From Paratrimastix pyriformis (lineage: Eukaryota > Preaxostyla > Paratrimastigidae), in assembly GCA_027972325.1 (NCBI GenBank), contig JAPMOS010000002.1:43501-107500 (forward strand): 64,000 nt of DNA, read 5' to 3'. The stretch's first letter is position 1, and each line of letters begins with the position of its first letter. A model generated the notes under the pieces. It saw nothing but the letters and a program-made list of their open reading frames with translations, was not told where the DNA came from and did no database searches. Below, piece by piece: positions 51,540 through 63,607 of this stretch. A program made the translations under genes and the position numbers.

Positions 51540-52698
51540 ATGGAAGTGACTTTGTTACGTCATGGAGAGACGCTTGCGAATCGCCTTCGGGTTTGTTTCA
51601 ATGTACCGTGGATTTTTCTTCTTCTCATTTCACATAGATCGCCCAGGGACAAAGTGATGTTGCTCTCAGCGCTCTCGGCCATGCCCAGGCAGCCTGTCTC
51701 GCAGATTGGCTCGAAAAGGGTCAATTTGATGGTTTGTTTTGCGCTTTTTTTCGCGGGGTGAGTCTGTTTTTCCCAGAAATATTCTGCAGCGATCTCCAAA
51801 GAACCCGCGAAACTTTGGCGCATCTCATATCTCGCCACCCACGGCTTCCAGTGACATTGGATCCGCGATTACGAGAAAAATCATCAGGTGAATTCGAAGG
51901 GAAGCCAACACATACTGCCGATAAAATGGCTGTTGGTGCCGGGGTCGGTTTGCGAGGTCTGTCGGGGAAAACTCCACCCCTCGTTCACGCACCCACCCAC
52001 CCCATATAGCCTACCGACCCCCAGGGGGCGAGAGTTGGGAGGATGTCACCCAACGGGCCATGCATTTTCTCTACTCGGAACTGGTTCCCCGGGCCCAACG
52101 CGCGGCTCCGCCCCGCCGGGTTCTCGTCGTGTCCCATGGGGGCTGGTGCCGCGAGTTCCTCCACTGCGTGGACCGGCTGGGACGGGACCCCGCGCCTGCA
52201 TCCCTGCCCGACCTGTCGCCGCCCCTTCCCATCGGCCCCTCGCCACCCGTCCTGGCCGGCGCCTTGGAACAGGAATGTCGACAGTACCCCGCGATGGTGG
52301 CTCCCCCCCTGACCACCCCGACGACTCTCCCCCCAAGTCTCTATCACCACCTGGCCTCGTCCACCTACCAGATCACTGATCCGCCTCCACCCCGGTCGAC
52401 CTTCCCGGAGTCTCCATCCCCCACCGTGGTCATCCACCCCCCCAACCTGTCCAAATCCCTCGGCAACTGCTCCCTGACCACGTTTTTCATGCGTCCCATG
52501 CACGCCCACCCCCACAAAGTGCAGGCCGCTTTCCAAATGTTCAACAGCACGGCCCACCTCACACCCGACCGGGTGCAGGCATACCTGGATCGGTATGGGA
52601 AGGCCAGCAGCCCCCGGGGGGATAGCGGCCAACACCAACACCTGCCCGATTCCCACCAGCCTGGCGCCACCGCCCCCGCCACGGATGATTCCGAGTGA
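51540..52698 (+). CDS. Histidine phosphatase (phosphoglycerate mutase-like), four exons
   Basis: Exons are 51540-51590, 51638-51731, 51777-51947 and 52025-52698; introns are 47, 45 and 77 bp and all begin GTTTG. They give 329 residues in frame. TLLRHGETLAN holds the phospho-accepting His; ALSALGHAQA and FCSDLQRTRETLAHL are standard blocks; VLVVSHGGWCREF holds the second catalytic His. It belongs to the branch that includes TIGAR/Pho-type phosphatases; the substrate cannot be told. About 90 Pro/Ser-rich residues and a poorly conserved tail follow the domain. It is read divergently from the GPCR gene. Confidence 0.85.
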
Positions 52699-52789
52699 AC
52701 GCAACGCTTCCGATTGTGCCAGATGCCTCTGCCGCGCCACCCTCCCGCAAAAGGGCCTGAGCGGGCGGCGGCCACCCTCACCCGGGACT

Positions 52790-52859
52790 CGTTGTCCGTG
52801 AGGAGAGTGGCGTCGCGGGGCACCTTGGTCAGGGCGCGGGTCATCTTCTTGGTGGCCAT
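52790..52859 (-). other. Possible small first exon
   Basis: A minus-strand frame MATKKMTRALTKVPRDATLL.. ends at a possible donor (CGG then GTGAGG). I do not recognise it and no second exon is evident because the phosphatase gene lies beyond. It may be a gene fragment. Confidence 0.2.
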
Positions 52860-53283
52860 GTTCTCGTCCTTTTTTCCCCCAGTCCAATTTCATCCTCCCT
52901 TTCTGAGTTTGAGCAAACATAAGGTCCCATCCGTGTCAAAAAAAAAAAAAAAAAATCGCCGAGAACTACTGCAGCGCGACGTCATCCCGACGACTCCGCT
53001 CAGACGACGGACGTTCACCGGGAAGGTCATTATGCTGCTCTCACCCACGTGATCACTGCACGCGGTCTAAGACCTGATTCGATGGACCAGAGACGCTGGA
53101 ATCTTCCTCTCGATGCCTCTTTATTCCATCCTAATTGAGCTGAAAGGGGAATAAAAAAAACCGAATCGAAAGAGTGGGCTTCACCTGAGGTGAAGCTCCT
53201 GCACTCTGCCGGATACGCCGCACTGGCACAGAAGGTCGGTTTTTTCTCTGCTCCGCTTATGGATTCATCCACCTATTGCAAAG

Positions 53284-55376
53284 AATACACCGTGCAATCT
53301 TTGGGAGCGGCTCCCTCCCGAAATACTGCGGGCCATCGTGGATGCCTCTCCACGCCCAGAGCGTTGCTATATTCAATACCTGGGCCTTTCACACGCCATT
53401 CGGGCGAGCGTTCGAGGCACTCTCAGCGAATTTTCCTTTGAGAAGGTGATACTGGCTGACAGCATGATCGCCACCATCTTCCCACCCGCCGCTGCCCTGG
53501 CCGCCCTCGTTGGCCCCTGCAAAACCCTGCGCAAATTATCTTTCTCGATCCCAGATGGGTGGAAGGCATGAACCAGGCGACGCGTGACGGCTGGGTGGAT
53601 GAGACCTTTGGGGGACATACCCAGCTGGCCGTTCTTGCGCTGCCCTCGCTCTCCGAACCTGCCATCGAGCGGATCCTGAGCCATCTATCTGGGCTGGTGG
53701 AACTCACGGTCGACCGACTTTTCGACATGAGCACCCGCCTGCTGGCTGCCCTGGCCCGCTCCTGCCCCGGCCTCCAGGTGCTGCGATGCTTCGTCTCGCA
53801 AACTGCCAAGCTTTCTGCTCTGGCACCCCTCTCGGGCGTCATCAAAGAGCTCGCCATCGAGGGTGATTTGAGCTCTGCGGAGAGCTTGACAGCGCTCGTG
53901 CGCACCCTCTCGGCTGTGACCAGTCTGAAGCTCCCCAGCTGCCCGCCGCCTGCTTCCCTCAAGCCCATCGCCTCGCACCTGACCTCGTTCAACTTGAAGA
54001 GCTGTTGTCTGTGCGAGGAGTTCCTGCCTGGCCCGTGGCTCTGTCGACTGGAGGCGCTCGCCTTGGACCTGCGACATGACTCCCATTTGGCTCTGCCCCG
54101 GCTACTGGCTGCAAACCAGGCCACGTTGCGCAGCCTCGATCTGCGACACAATTACTTGACGGCAACCGAAGTGCCGTCCCTTGCGGCCTCACTGTGTGCC
54201 CTGCCCCACCTGGTTCACCTGGAATTGTTCGTGCCGAACACCGGTGGCTCTCTCTCGACCCTGCTGCCGCCCGACTTAGTCGACCGGCTGGAACGCCTCA
54301 ACCTCGTGTTATGTCGTCCCGCTACGCAACTGCGCATCACCAGCAGCCACCTCCAGCATCTCCGCGCTGTGATTGACGCCGCACCTGACTCCGAACTGTC
54401 GCTGCACTGTCCCGCCCTGGTGGAACTCGAGCTGTCCGGCGTGCACTGCCGCCTGATCGAGTGCCCTCGGCTTCGAAAACTCATGGTGCCCGTCGGGAGC
54501 TTGGCCGCGGTTGCCTCCGTCACCCTGCCTGATCTGGAAGATGCAGTCTTCAGTGAGGTGCAGCGGCTGGCAGAAGACCCCGTCGGGCTGCTGACCGGGT
54601 CGCCGTGGCTGCAAGTGCTCACCAGCGTCCGTCTGACCAGTCCCGACCTGCTGGCCAGGTTGTGCGCCTCCGGGTCGCTGATCAGACTGGGGAATCTGCA
54701 CCTGGACGTGACCCGGCTCCCCAACCCACTCGTCCTGCGACTGCCGGGGCAGCTGGAGCACCTTGACCTGACCATCGAGATGAGGGGTCATCCTTCGGGG
54801 CCTCAGTCGCCGCTCGACCTGCAAGTGGAGGCTCCGGGGCTCCTCTCCTACTGCCTGACCATCACTGACCAGTCTCTGCCATCCACCCGAGTGCGACTGA
54901 GCCGCTGCCCAAACTTGGTTTGCCTCAGGCTTGAATCGCCCCCCGCCGTCCTGCTCTCCCTCCAGGTGGATGACAACGACGATGGGGCGATCGTGACGAT
55001 GCAGCCCCGGAGCCTCTACATTCATGGCCGGATCGAGATGGTCAGCCTGCTTGGCTTGCTCACACGACACGGGGCCCGGCTGCGCGAGATTGTATCGTGG
55101 TGGGACCTCCGACCAGCGACGAGTGCAGACTGGCCCCAGCTGATGGGGGCCCTCTCTGGGCTGCCCCGGCTGACCAGCCTCGAGGTGAACGTTTCTGGGG
55201 CATCTTCCCCTCTGTCGCTTGCCTGCCCCCAGCTGCGGAGGCTCGTCTTGGACGAGTTGTCCGCCGAGGTCAAGGTGGTGCTGGCCTGCCCGCTGCTGGA
55301 GTCTCTCAGGGGCATCAAGTCCCGGAGTCGCCAGCTGGTGCTTGCCCTGCCCGCCCCCAGTCTGCGGCATCATTGA
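53284..55376 (+). pseudogene. F-box-like/LRR family copy C9, one frame break
   Basis: The body starts after an acceptor at 53283 (GCAAAG): NTPCNLWERLPPEILRAIVDAS. A 49-bp intron (GTCGG..CAAAG) would link it to an upstream exon ending ..ALAQK at 53234, for which I find no ATG. The frame breaks once near 53565 at a short A run (IPDGW then MNQATRDGWVDE). From there 605 codons are open to LALPAPSLRHH at 55376. It is otherwise full length, so it may be functional if that break is an assembly error. Confidence 0.7.
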
Positions 55377-55479
55377 CTGCGTGGTGCCATCGTCTCTTCC
55401 CCCCCATGCCCCCCCTACTTCTGGCGTGACGGCAATTTTCAGAGAATACACCGTGTATTGACTGACGGGTTCAGACACA

Positions 55480-55800
55480 CACCAGATATGAGGGGGGGAG
55501 GGGAGGAGGGGAGGGGAGAGGGAGGGGAGAGGATTGTTCTTTGAGATTTTTCTTACTCGGACTTTGTTTCTTTGTTCTGGTCATCGGTTCTTTGTGTTAT
55601 TTTTTGGCTGTCTGCGGGTACACAGTATCTTCTTTGCCCTTTGGGCTTGAAGCCACTGTACCCTCTTGTTTGGAGATTTCTTCCAATAAGAGTGGTTTAA
55701 CCAAAAAAAAAAAAAAGGGGGGAGAGGAGGGGGAGAGGGAGGGGGAGAGGAGGGGGAGAGGAGGGGGAGAGGAGGGGGAGAGGAGGGGGAGAGAATGGCT
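55480..55800. repeat. GGGGAGAGGAG purine repeats
   Basis: Two blocks, 55490-55535 and 55720-55795, of GAGGGGGAGAGGAG units, the second preceded by a run of 13 A. No gene is seen between LRR C9 and the membrane-protein exons. Confidence 0.85.
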
Positions 55801-55899
55801 CCATTTGGTTGGTGCTGTCGGCGGCCTCGGCATCAGACGAAGCATCGAAACGAACACGAGCGAAGCACCAAGCAGAATGACTCGGCCTGCCTCAGCACG

Positions 55900-58815
55900 A
55901 CACATAGGTTCCCACAGGATGGGGAGGAGGTTTTCGAAGCAGGGATGATGTCAGCTGCAGGAGGGCAGCAGCAGAAATGACTCGGCACGGCACGGCCCAA
56001 GGGCGACGAGAGCGGGGATGATGTTAGCCACAAGAGGAACTTGAGATCGAGAGAGGAATGAACAGTCTTCGGTCGGTCATCATCAAGGGAGTCACGCGGA
56101 GGTCCCCGAGAAGGGGAAAATTCTCCGTCGTCAGTCTCATCAGATGCGGTATGTATCATCATCATGCGTGGCGGAGGTCACGGTCGATACGAAGTATGCG
56201 CCGGCGCAGGATGGGCAGATGCCAGGGAAGGCAGCAAATCAGGAGGTACTGCATAAAGCAGTAGATGTAGAGCCAGAGGGCACTGACGACAGCCCTGGGG
56301 TGGCGGTGTGTGACGGTGTGTGACGGGGTGGTGGCGGTGTGTGTGGAATGTGGGAAGCAAACGGAAGGGAAGGGATCTCTCAAAAGATGATCCAATACAG
56401 ACACGCAGGGTACACAAATGAAGCAATGTGTTCCGCTGCTGGTGCTGGTGCTGGTGCTGGTGCTGGTGCTGGTGCTGGTGCTGGTGCTGGTGCTGGTGCT
56501 GGTGCTGGTGATGCGAGCACCCAGTTCGCCTCGCCAGTCCCCACTCTCACGCTCCCCCGTGGAGGATGGATTTTGATGATGATTGGATGATGATTGGATG
56601 ATGATGATAGGATGATGATGATAGGATGATGATGATGATGATTGGAACGAATGATGATGATGGGGGCGCACAGACCAGATGAAGGTCCGCCAACGCAGTG
56701 CCGCCGGATCAAAGCCAGCCAGCTCCAATGGAATCACCGAAAGGACTCGGGAAGACAGCTGCAGCAGATCCGACAAGGTGGTGGTGGTGGTTCAAGAGAG
56801 GATTCCACTCATACACACAAACAGCACGCAGCTGATGATGACTGGATGATGATGATGATGATGATGACTGGATGATGATGATGATGATGACTGGATGATG
56901 ATGATGATGACTGGATGATGATGATGATGACTGGATGATGATGATGATGACTGGATGATGATGATGATGATGACTGGATGATGATGATGATGACTGGATG
57001 ATGATGATGATGATGACTGGATGATGATGATGACTGGATGATGATGATGATGATGACTGGATGATGATGATGACTGGATGATGATGATGATGACTGGATG
57101 ATGATGATGATGACTGGATGATGATGATGATGATGACTGGATGATGATGATGATGACTGGATGATGATGATGATGATGACTGGATGATGATGATGATGAT
57201 GACTGGATGATGATGATGATGACTGGATGATGATGCTGATGGCTGGACGATGATGATGACTGGATGATGCTGATGATTGGATGATGATGATTGGATGACG
57301 GCTGGATGATTGGATGACGCTGGATGATTGGATGACGGCTGGATGCTGATGATTGGATGATTGGATGATTGGATGATTGGATGATGCTGATGCTGATGCT
57401 GATGCTGGATGATTGGATGATTGGATGATTGGATGATGATGATAATGCTTGAAACATGGGACGATGTGGATGATTGGATGATTGGACGATTGGATGATTG
57501 GATGATGTTGATGAGGGATGTATGCAAGTACGAGACCAATGCGTGGCCGATGGGCGACAAGGACCACGCCAATTCGAAGTGGTCCCGGAAGTACTCACCA
57601 CCACGGCAGCGCCAATCGATCAGCGAGATGATGAACCCGGGCAGGAAGGACACCAGATTCACCAAGAGCAAAGCCAGGCCCACGCACAGGTACTGGCTCA
57701 CGGCCGCTGTTGCAAAGGGGGCGGGCGGGTGTGTGCAGAACCAGGGGTCGGATCATCATCGTCCAATCAGCGTCCAATATCGCGATGATGGTCATGATGA
57801 CCATGATGATGATGATGATGATCGCCATGATGGATGATTGGATTGATGATTGGATGATAGATGATTGGGATGATGATGACCATGATGACCATGATGATGA
57901 TGATTGGATGATGATTGGATGATGATTGGATGATGATTGGATGATGATTGGATGATGATTGGATGATGATTGGATGATGATGGGTGGTGGTGAGGATGGG
58001 TAGTGGTGGCGTAGACTTTCCCCCCAGGGCAGATATGCCCGACCCAACCCCGGTCATCATTCCACAGACACAGACACAGACGAACAAATTTTCTTGTGGG
58101 TGGGAGATTTGTCTGAAAAAATATAACCAGTGTACAGTACAACCGGACGCGGGGTGTATCTCACCACGGACCTGCAATCAGGGCGGGGCCCTGGGGCGGC
58201 ATGAAGGGTGTCACACCCCACAGGTTGCGGATCAAGTGGATGACGGGCTTCAACCAAGCCCGATGTCGCGTGGACTGGACCAACGTTAGAGCTGTTGGGT
58301 AATTCAGTTCGTACGATTGTGCTCAGCAAAAGGCACACAGACGTTCGGGAAAACCCCAGAAGGCACCAAGGGCGAGGGTGGGCAGGGTCAGGATGACCGC
58401 GCGAGTGAGAAGAAATATCAATAAGGTCGGAACGGCCGCGACCATTGTCCAGATCCGTGCCAGTCGTCGCCAACGAGCGGAGAGCCTGACATAAGGTGAT
58501 CAATACAGCCAGAAAAAAACAACTTCATTCCGTTGGCAGACCGAGACTCGATCCATTGGGCAGTCAGGGTGGCCGTCCCAACGATGACGGCATGGAAGTC
58601 AATCCAGCGGCGACCAAGCCAGCAATTCAACGGCGGCGGGAGGTGATATCCACAAATCTGCGCAATTTGTTGCTCCAGCAGCTGAATTTTTCTCATCAAC
58701 AGCTCAAAATCCTCTCTTTTTGCGTTTTCGGCCTCTTTTTCGGCGATAAGCATCTCTGCAAATTGAAGGACGTTACCGAACGGGGAATACCCGTCGTGCC
58801 GGTGTTCATTCATTC
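55900..58815 (-). CDS. Multi-pass membrane protein, exons incompletely resolved
   Basis: Minus-strand pieces in order look like one membrane protein. Positions 58500-58770 hold a coiled coil (AEMLIAEKEAENAKREDFEL, then LLEQQIAQICG). Positions 58340-58470 hold a hydrophobic helix (AAVPTLLIFLLTRAVILTLP). Positions 58160-58255 read VIHLIRNLWGVTPFMPP. Positions 57545-57715 hold two helices (CVGLALLLVNLVSFLPGF) and EYFRDHFELAWSLSP. Positions 56660-56770 read LSVIPLELAGFDPAALRW. Positions 56165-56300 read LWLYIYCFMQYLLICCLPW and a basic end. Microsatellites (57780-57985, 56830-57500 and 56430-56650) separate them. I do not recognise the family, and the true start and end are not fixed. Confidence 0.5.
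56438..56650. repeat. (GCTGGT)n and (GAT)n microsatellite
   Basis: About 12 GCTGGT hexamers (56438-56510) precede ATGATTGG and ATGATAGG units (56565-56650). They are probably intronic in the membrane-protein gene. Confidence 0.93.
56830..57505. repeat. (GATGATGACTGG)n array, about 670 bp
   Basis: Units of GAT triplets closed by ACTGG recur about 20 times, then shift to GCTGGATGATTGG forms. The higher-order unit (11-21 bp) shows the array grew by duplicating blocks, not only single triplets. Confidence 0.95.
57780..57985. repeat. (GAT)n and (GATGATTGGAT)n array
   Basis: GAT triplets with CATGATGACC interruptions pass into seven perfect 11-bp GGATGATGATT units. Confidence 0.93.
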
Positions 58816-58831
58816 ACTCATTCTCGTGTTA

Positions 58832-58884
58832 ATGCAGCCTCGTGTGAGGCTAACTCAGGAACCATGAGAAAGAAATCACAAAAG
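58832..58884 (+). pseudogene. Orphan first exon of an LRR-family gene
   Basis: The sequence matches the family leader: ATGCAGCCTCGTGTGAGG (as C1), then ATGAGAAAGAAATCACAAAAG cut by a GT donor (as C6). No LRR body follows. In the first frame it stops after MQPRVRLTQEP; the second ATG gives MRKKSQK. Confidence 0.65.
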
Positions 58885-59733
58885 GTTTTATCCCCCAAAT
58901 CCCCGTCACCTCATCGCCCTCGATAGGCTTCACCTCACGGCATCGCACCTCATCACCACCCACCTCCTTCAGCACCGAGCCGGCTGGTGTGCCTCGGCCT
59001 CATGGTTGCGCTTGGTCGGTATGCCACCATCCTAGGTCGCCCCGAAAGCAAGACAGGAAGAGAAGTTGGATGGAAAGAGCGACGACCTCAGACTTCCCCC
59101 CCTCCTCGCAGGTTTGAGGACGAGCCCACCCGGCGAGCCTGACGCTGCCGGCGTCCACCCGCAGGGGAGAGGGGTTCGGTCGAGCAGTTGCAGCCGGCGT
59201 GCATGGGCCTGGGCCAAGAAGTCTCCCGCAATCCGGTTGACAGCCAGCGGCCCCAACCAGCGGCCGGCCTCCCGATCATGACCTGCCACTTGTCCGCGCC
59301 CAGGGCCTCGAGGAGGGCCCAGTCCGGGGCCCCCAGGGTCGCATGGAGTTCATCTACAACTCGATAACGCCAACCCGACTAGAAGGGCTCCAGCACGGAA
59401 AGGACGGAGAGTGGCCGGGAGGTGATCTGCTGGACCAGAAAGCCAATTTTCACATCTCCGTGGCCCCAGGTTGGCGGAACAAGCGGGACGACAGCGGGGG
59501 CCTGACGCCGCGACTGGTGATGACGACGAGAACGCGAAGATTGGGGTTGGGAGGAGATTTTCCTTTCCTGCAAGTGATGAGCGAAATTCTGTGTGGGCGG
59601 GAACTGGCTCCCCGAGTGAAAAAAAAAACACGGGAAAAAACATGCCAAAGAAACCTCACGATAACTCCGGATTTGTGATTCACGGCCAAGTGTCACACAG
59701 GTGTGAGCTCTTCTCCGGCAATTGCCCCAGAGT
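58885..59733. other. Unassigned stretch, possible minus-strand exon
   Basis: The minus strand near 59280-59390 reads VDELHATLGAPDWALLEAL with GADKWQVMIGR, which looks coding, but no partner exons or family are evident. No repeats or RNA genes are seen. Confidence 0.3.
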
Positions 59734-59750
59734 CCCCGGGCCAACACGTT
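59734..59750 (+). repeat. 17-bp dispersed motif, copy 5
   Basis: The exact motif lies 94 bp upstream of the VWA protein 2 start codon, with the longer context it shares with copy 4. Confidence 0.7.
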
Positions 59751-59844
59751 TTTCCCCATGTGAGTCCAGAAACCTCTGAAGTCTGCTACTGTCACGTGTT
59801 TGAGCAGAGCCTCCGTATCCCCGGTTCTTGAAGTTCAGCACGAA

Positions 59845-61017
59845 ATGGCACAGACGGTTTGCGACAGTTTGTTGCCCGGCTCATTCTCACATATTTGCGC
59901 AGGCTCTTGGAAAGAACGAACTGGTGGCGACTTGCCTCTTGGTCGACATCACGGGATCGATGCAGCCGTCAATCGAGAGTATCAAAACCGGTATCTCTCA
60001 AGCTTGCACCGCCCTCGCTGCGGACGCAAATGTTCGCATGAAGGTTGCTTTTGTTGGTTATCGCGATATCTGCGATGGATCCCAACGTTTCGTCATTCAC
60101 GACTTTGATGAGCCCGCCAACATTGCCAAATTGATGGAGACGATCAACGCAGCGGGCGGTGGGGATGAGGCAGAAGATGTTATCGGAGGCCTCGAGCAAG
60201 TGGCAGCCCTGAACTGGGTCGGCGATGTTCGTCAGCTCATCCACATCACCGATGCCCCTGCTCACGGCAGGTCTGTTGTTGGATGGTTTTTCGTGAATAA
60301 AAACAAACAAACACTTAAATCAGGCAATTTCACGGGGACGACGTTGGCGATGACCACCCGGAGGGTCTCCCCGGTCAGAACCCCGCGCACACCCTGTCCC
60401 ATCTCCACTCCATGCGCATCCACTACAAGATGGTGCTGGCCAAGCCCCAGGAGAAGATGTTCAAAGCCTTCCAGGCCCTGTTTGAGCAGGAGAAAGACCA
60501 CGATTGCATCCTGACCAAGTACCGGGTCAAGCACGACATGTCCGATCTGATGTCCATCTTCACCCGGGCCTCCTCGGCCTCCATCGCGGGCCACCGGAGC
60601 GGCATTCACCCCGGGGTGATGCCCCCGCCGCCCGGGCGCCCCATGCCCGTTGTTGCCGAGAATCGGGCCCCGAGTCTGGTGGTCAATGTGTCTCCCGCCC
60701 CGGTCGCCCCGCGCCCGTCCCCCAGCCTGGTGGTCAATGTGGCTCCCGCCCCGGCAGCCCCGCTCCCCTCCCCCAGCCTGGTGGTCAACGTGGCTCCAGT
60801 GCCGCTCCCCCCCAGTATGGTGGTCAACGTGGCTCCCGCCCCTCCCGTGCCGTTCCCATCCGGCAGCCTGGTTGTTCCGATGGCCGCCGCCCCGCCCTGC
60901 CCGGCCACCTCCACCGTTTACGGGGTCACCACGCCCGCCCCTCCGCGCGCCTCGCTGTTCGTGGCGACCCCCCGGGCCCCCGCATGCCCGCCCACCTCCA
61001 GCGTCCACCATATGTGA
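59845..61017 (+). CDS. VWA-domain (MIDAS) protein 2, three exons
   Basis: Exons are 59845-59856 (MAQT), 59903-60270 and 60324-61017; introns are 46 bp (GTTTG..GCGCAG) and 53 bp (GTCTG..ATCAG), giving 357 residues. The 368-nt middle exon has the same length and splice phase as in VWA protein 1 and encodes LLVDITGSM (metal site), AFVGYRDICDG and GGDEAEDVIGGLEQVAAL. The third exon has YKMVLAKPQEKMFKAFQAL and ILTKYRVKHDMSDLM, then a Pro/Val-rich tail with a repeated SLVVNVAPAP unit (about 60655-60890). No kinase or membrane segment is present. Function is unknown; a scaffold or binding role is inference. Confidence 0.88.
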
Positions 61018-61154
61018 TGAGTGACCATCCCATGTACCCCAACTTGGGGTGACCGCTATCACCCGACTCCTGATGTTTTTTTTGGTTTTTTCAGGTCTCG
61101 ATCTCCCCGTCTCACCTCCCCCCCCCCCCCCCACACACACACACACACCGACCT

Positions 61155-61222
61155 CACCCCTGCCGACCTCACCCCTGCCGACCTCACCCCTGCCGACCTC
61201 ACCCCTGCCGACCTCACCCCCT
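61155..61222. repeat. CGACCTCACCCCTGC 15-bp minisatellite
   Basis: Four to five tandem 15-bp units follow a C run and an (AC)n run, just downstream of VWA protein 2. Confidence 0.92.
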
Positions 61223-61489
61223 GTACCGACTCCTGTCCTGTCTGCCCTGTTCGTGCAACCCCGTCTCCGTCTGTGCGTCCCGTTCTGACCGACCCGTCTG
61301 GTCTGGCCCATGTTTTGACACCCTTCTTCGTCATTTTTTCATCGTCATTTTGATCATCGTCTTCTTTTTTGGTGTTCGGTGTTCGGATTGGGGGGGTTCA
61401 GTTGTTCCTTTGCCGGCGCTTCTTTTTGAATTTTTTTTCGGGTTTTTCTTGTTCAAGGACCGATTCTCTCTCGCTCTCGCTCTCAGATT

Positions 61490-61760
61490 CCGGAAACCGA
61501 GTCATATTCCGGAAAACCGAGCCACCGGGGGCCCGTAAAAGGGGAACAACAAGAGAAAAGAAATCACTGAAAATACCAACCGGTTGGTTCGTCCCACTCC
61601 CCCGGAGCTCGTCGAGCTCCTCAGGTGGCACCAGGAACCAGCAGCTTTCTTGTCGCAGGCGGTCTTGGCCACGCACGCGGGCCTTGGGATGACGTCTCTC
61701 CCTCATCTTCCGGAAAGTGAGCCACCGGGGGGCTCATAAAAGGGACAAACGAGACCGAAA
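61490..61760. repeat. Direct pair with TTCCGGAAA and GAGCCACCGGGGG
   Basis: The block TTCCGGAAA..GAGCCACCGGGGG..TAAAAGGG occurs at 61500-61545 and 61708-61745. The TAAAAGGG part could be TATA-like. A minus-strand frame between them (LVPPEELDELRGSGTNQP) looks coding but is unassigned. Confidence 0.6.
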
Positions 61761-61869
61761 TCCACCCAAGACACAAATCTCTCCCTCTCTCCATCATCTC
61801 ATCTTTGTCATGTGACGGTCGCTTTCTTGCGAATCAATGGGAACTGCGCGCACGAGAGGCGATATCCCT

Positions 61870-62150
61870 GGGGGAAGAGCCGCCATACGGGGGGAAGAGC
61901 CGCCCTATGGGGAAGAGCCGCCCTATGGGGGAAGAGCCGGTGCAAGAGCCGCCATGGGGGAAGAGTCATGGGGGGGAAGAGCCGCCGTATGGGAGGCGCT
62001 AGGGGGAGGGGAAAAGACGCCAGGGAAGCCATGCGGGAGGGGAAGTGAGCCACCATGTGGAGGAATCCGCCAGAGCCATACGGGGGGAAGAGCCGCCATG
62101 GGGGGGAAGAGCCAGGGGGAAGAGCCAGGGGGAAGAGCCGCCGGGGAGGA
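61870..62150. repeat. GGGGGAAGAGCCGCC minisatellite
   Basis: Roughly ten units of 14-20 bp with AAGAGCCGCCAT or AAGAGCCGCCCTATG. Beyond it, 62185-62300 (+) reads HLRQALEDARALRDRSG, a helical coding-like stretch of unknown gene. Confidence 0.88.
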
Positions 62151-62737
62151 GGGGGGGGGGGGGTGGGGAGGGGGGCCTCGAGGGCGACACGGCCCACTTG
62201 CGCCAGGCTCTCGAAGACGCCCGCGCGCTTCGCGACAGGAGCGGGGCCGCCCTCGAGAAATACCTCAAGGAATCGTTAGCCGCCGCAGCTCAGTCCGCCC
62301 CCCTCCCCCCCCCCCCCCGCCTCCTGTTTTGCCCCTTGCCCTGCCCCCTCCCCAATCGCCCCGCCCCCCTTCGCCGGGGGGGGAGGGGACACGAGACTGA
62401 CCGACTCGAATGGCGAAGGAGGATCGTCTATAAGTGCCGGGGGGTTTTCGACATTGGTTTTTGGGTCCGGCTGATCCAGAACAAGTTCGCGCCGTGCCCA
62501 TGCCCGATCTGGAGACTGTGATCCAAATCGAGCAGCCCGGCGGCCTCCCGGCGTGCATGCAGAGATGATTTGCTTGTGTGAATTGAGCATGCAGTATTTT
62601 TTTTCCCGCCCTGAGGGGAAGAGCCCGGCGGCTTAATCGATTTGTGACTCTTTTCCCGACTTCGTGTCTATTCCTTGTGCAAACTGGGCACGTCTGTTTA
62701 GATGGAGAGTTCAAGCTTTGAGAAGTTCTCACGCTTC

Positions 62738-63458
62738 TCAAACTGTATTTGCATGTGGGTCAGTCCGCGAGTCATACATCGAGAGCCGCAGGGGATACCC
62801 GTCGTGCCGGAACTCACCTACAACAAGCAGCTCAGCAGAGACAATCAATCGATGGACCGCCCCCAGGAACAACCCGACACTGGCGAGAAGGGCTACAGCT
62901 CGGATCGTACGGAGCGTGGCCGTGAGGTCAGCTGCAGGTGGAGAAAAAAACCCATTCATCGATTGACCTACTTCCCCGTAGATCTCGAGTGAGCTCCCTC
63001 GCCGTGAGACCGGACAGTTCATGTCTCGCGAGGAGGCCGAGAGGAAGCCTGATGAGGTCAAGGAGGGAACGGTCGGTTTTAATCCTCGAATTTGGTGCGT
63101 ATGAACGATCCGTGATAGGGGCCCAAGAAGACCGACGAGAACGTTGTTTGAACGTTCGAATGAATGTGGCCAAAGTGTCCCCGAAGAAAATGGCATCCGT
63201 GGCGAGAATAAAGAGCCGACCACGTCGTCTCAAAATCGATGCGGAAAACACAACAACCGAACAAAAAAATATACGATAGTTCGGCTGGCGGATCACGAAT
63301 CGGGTTGAAGAGGGAACGTGTTGATTTCTCGTAAAAACAGCAAGGACAGGGTGTGGTCGATTACTGGCTGCGGCCTTTGATTTGTTTTCACGGAGCGCGG
63401 CATGCAGAAGACCACTCTCCCAGCAATTGGGGGTGTTCGTGCGAAACCACCTGATCAA
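62738..63458 (-). other. Membrane-protein-like exons
   Basis: Hydrophobic minus-strand stretches (RAVALLASVGLFLGAVHRLI and RIFFCSVVVFSASILRR) suggest exons of a membrane protein. The word RHDGYP near 62795 also occurs near 58790 as RHDGYS, beside the coiled-coil exon of the other membrane gene, so the two may be paralogues. Exon borders are not resolved. Confidence 0.3.
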
Positions 63459-63607
63459 TCTCCACCAGGAACAAGGGGTGGTTCACGCCGGATCTTCCTC
63501 CCGCTCGCTCAGTCCGCCATTCTTCTTTTCACCCACTCATCTCAGCTTTTTACGCATCAAATACCTCGGTGATAATTCGTAGACTCAAGTCAGGCCCTGT
63601 TCATGGC

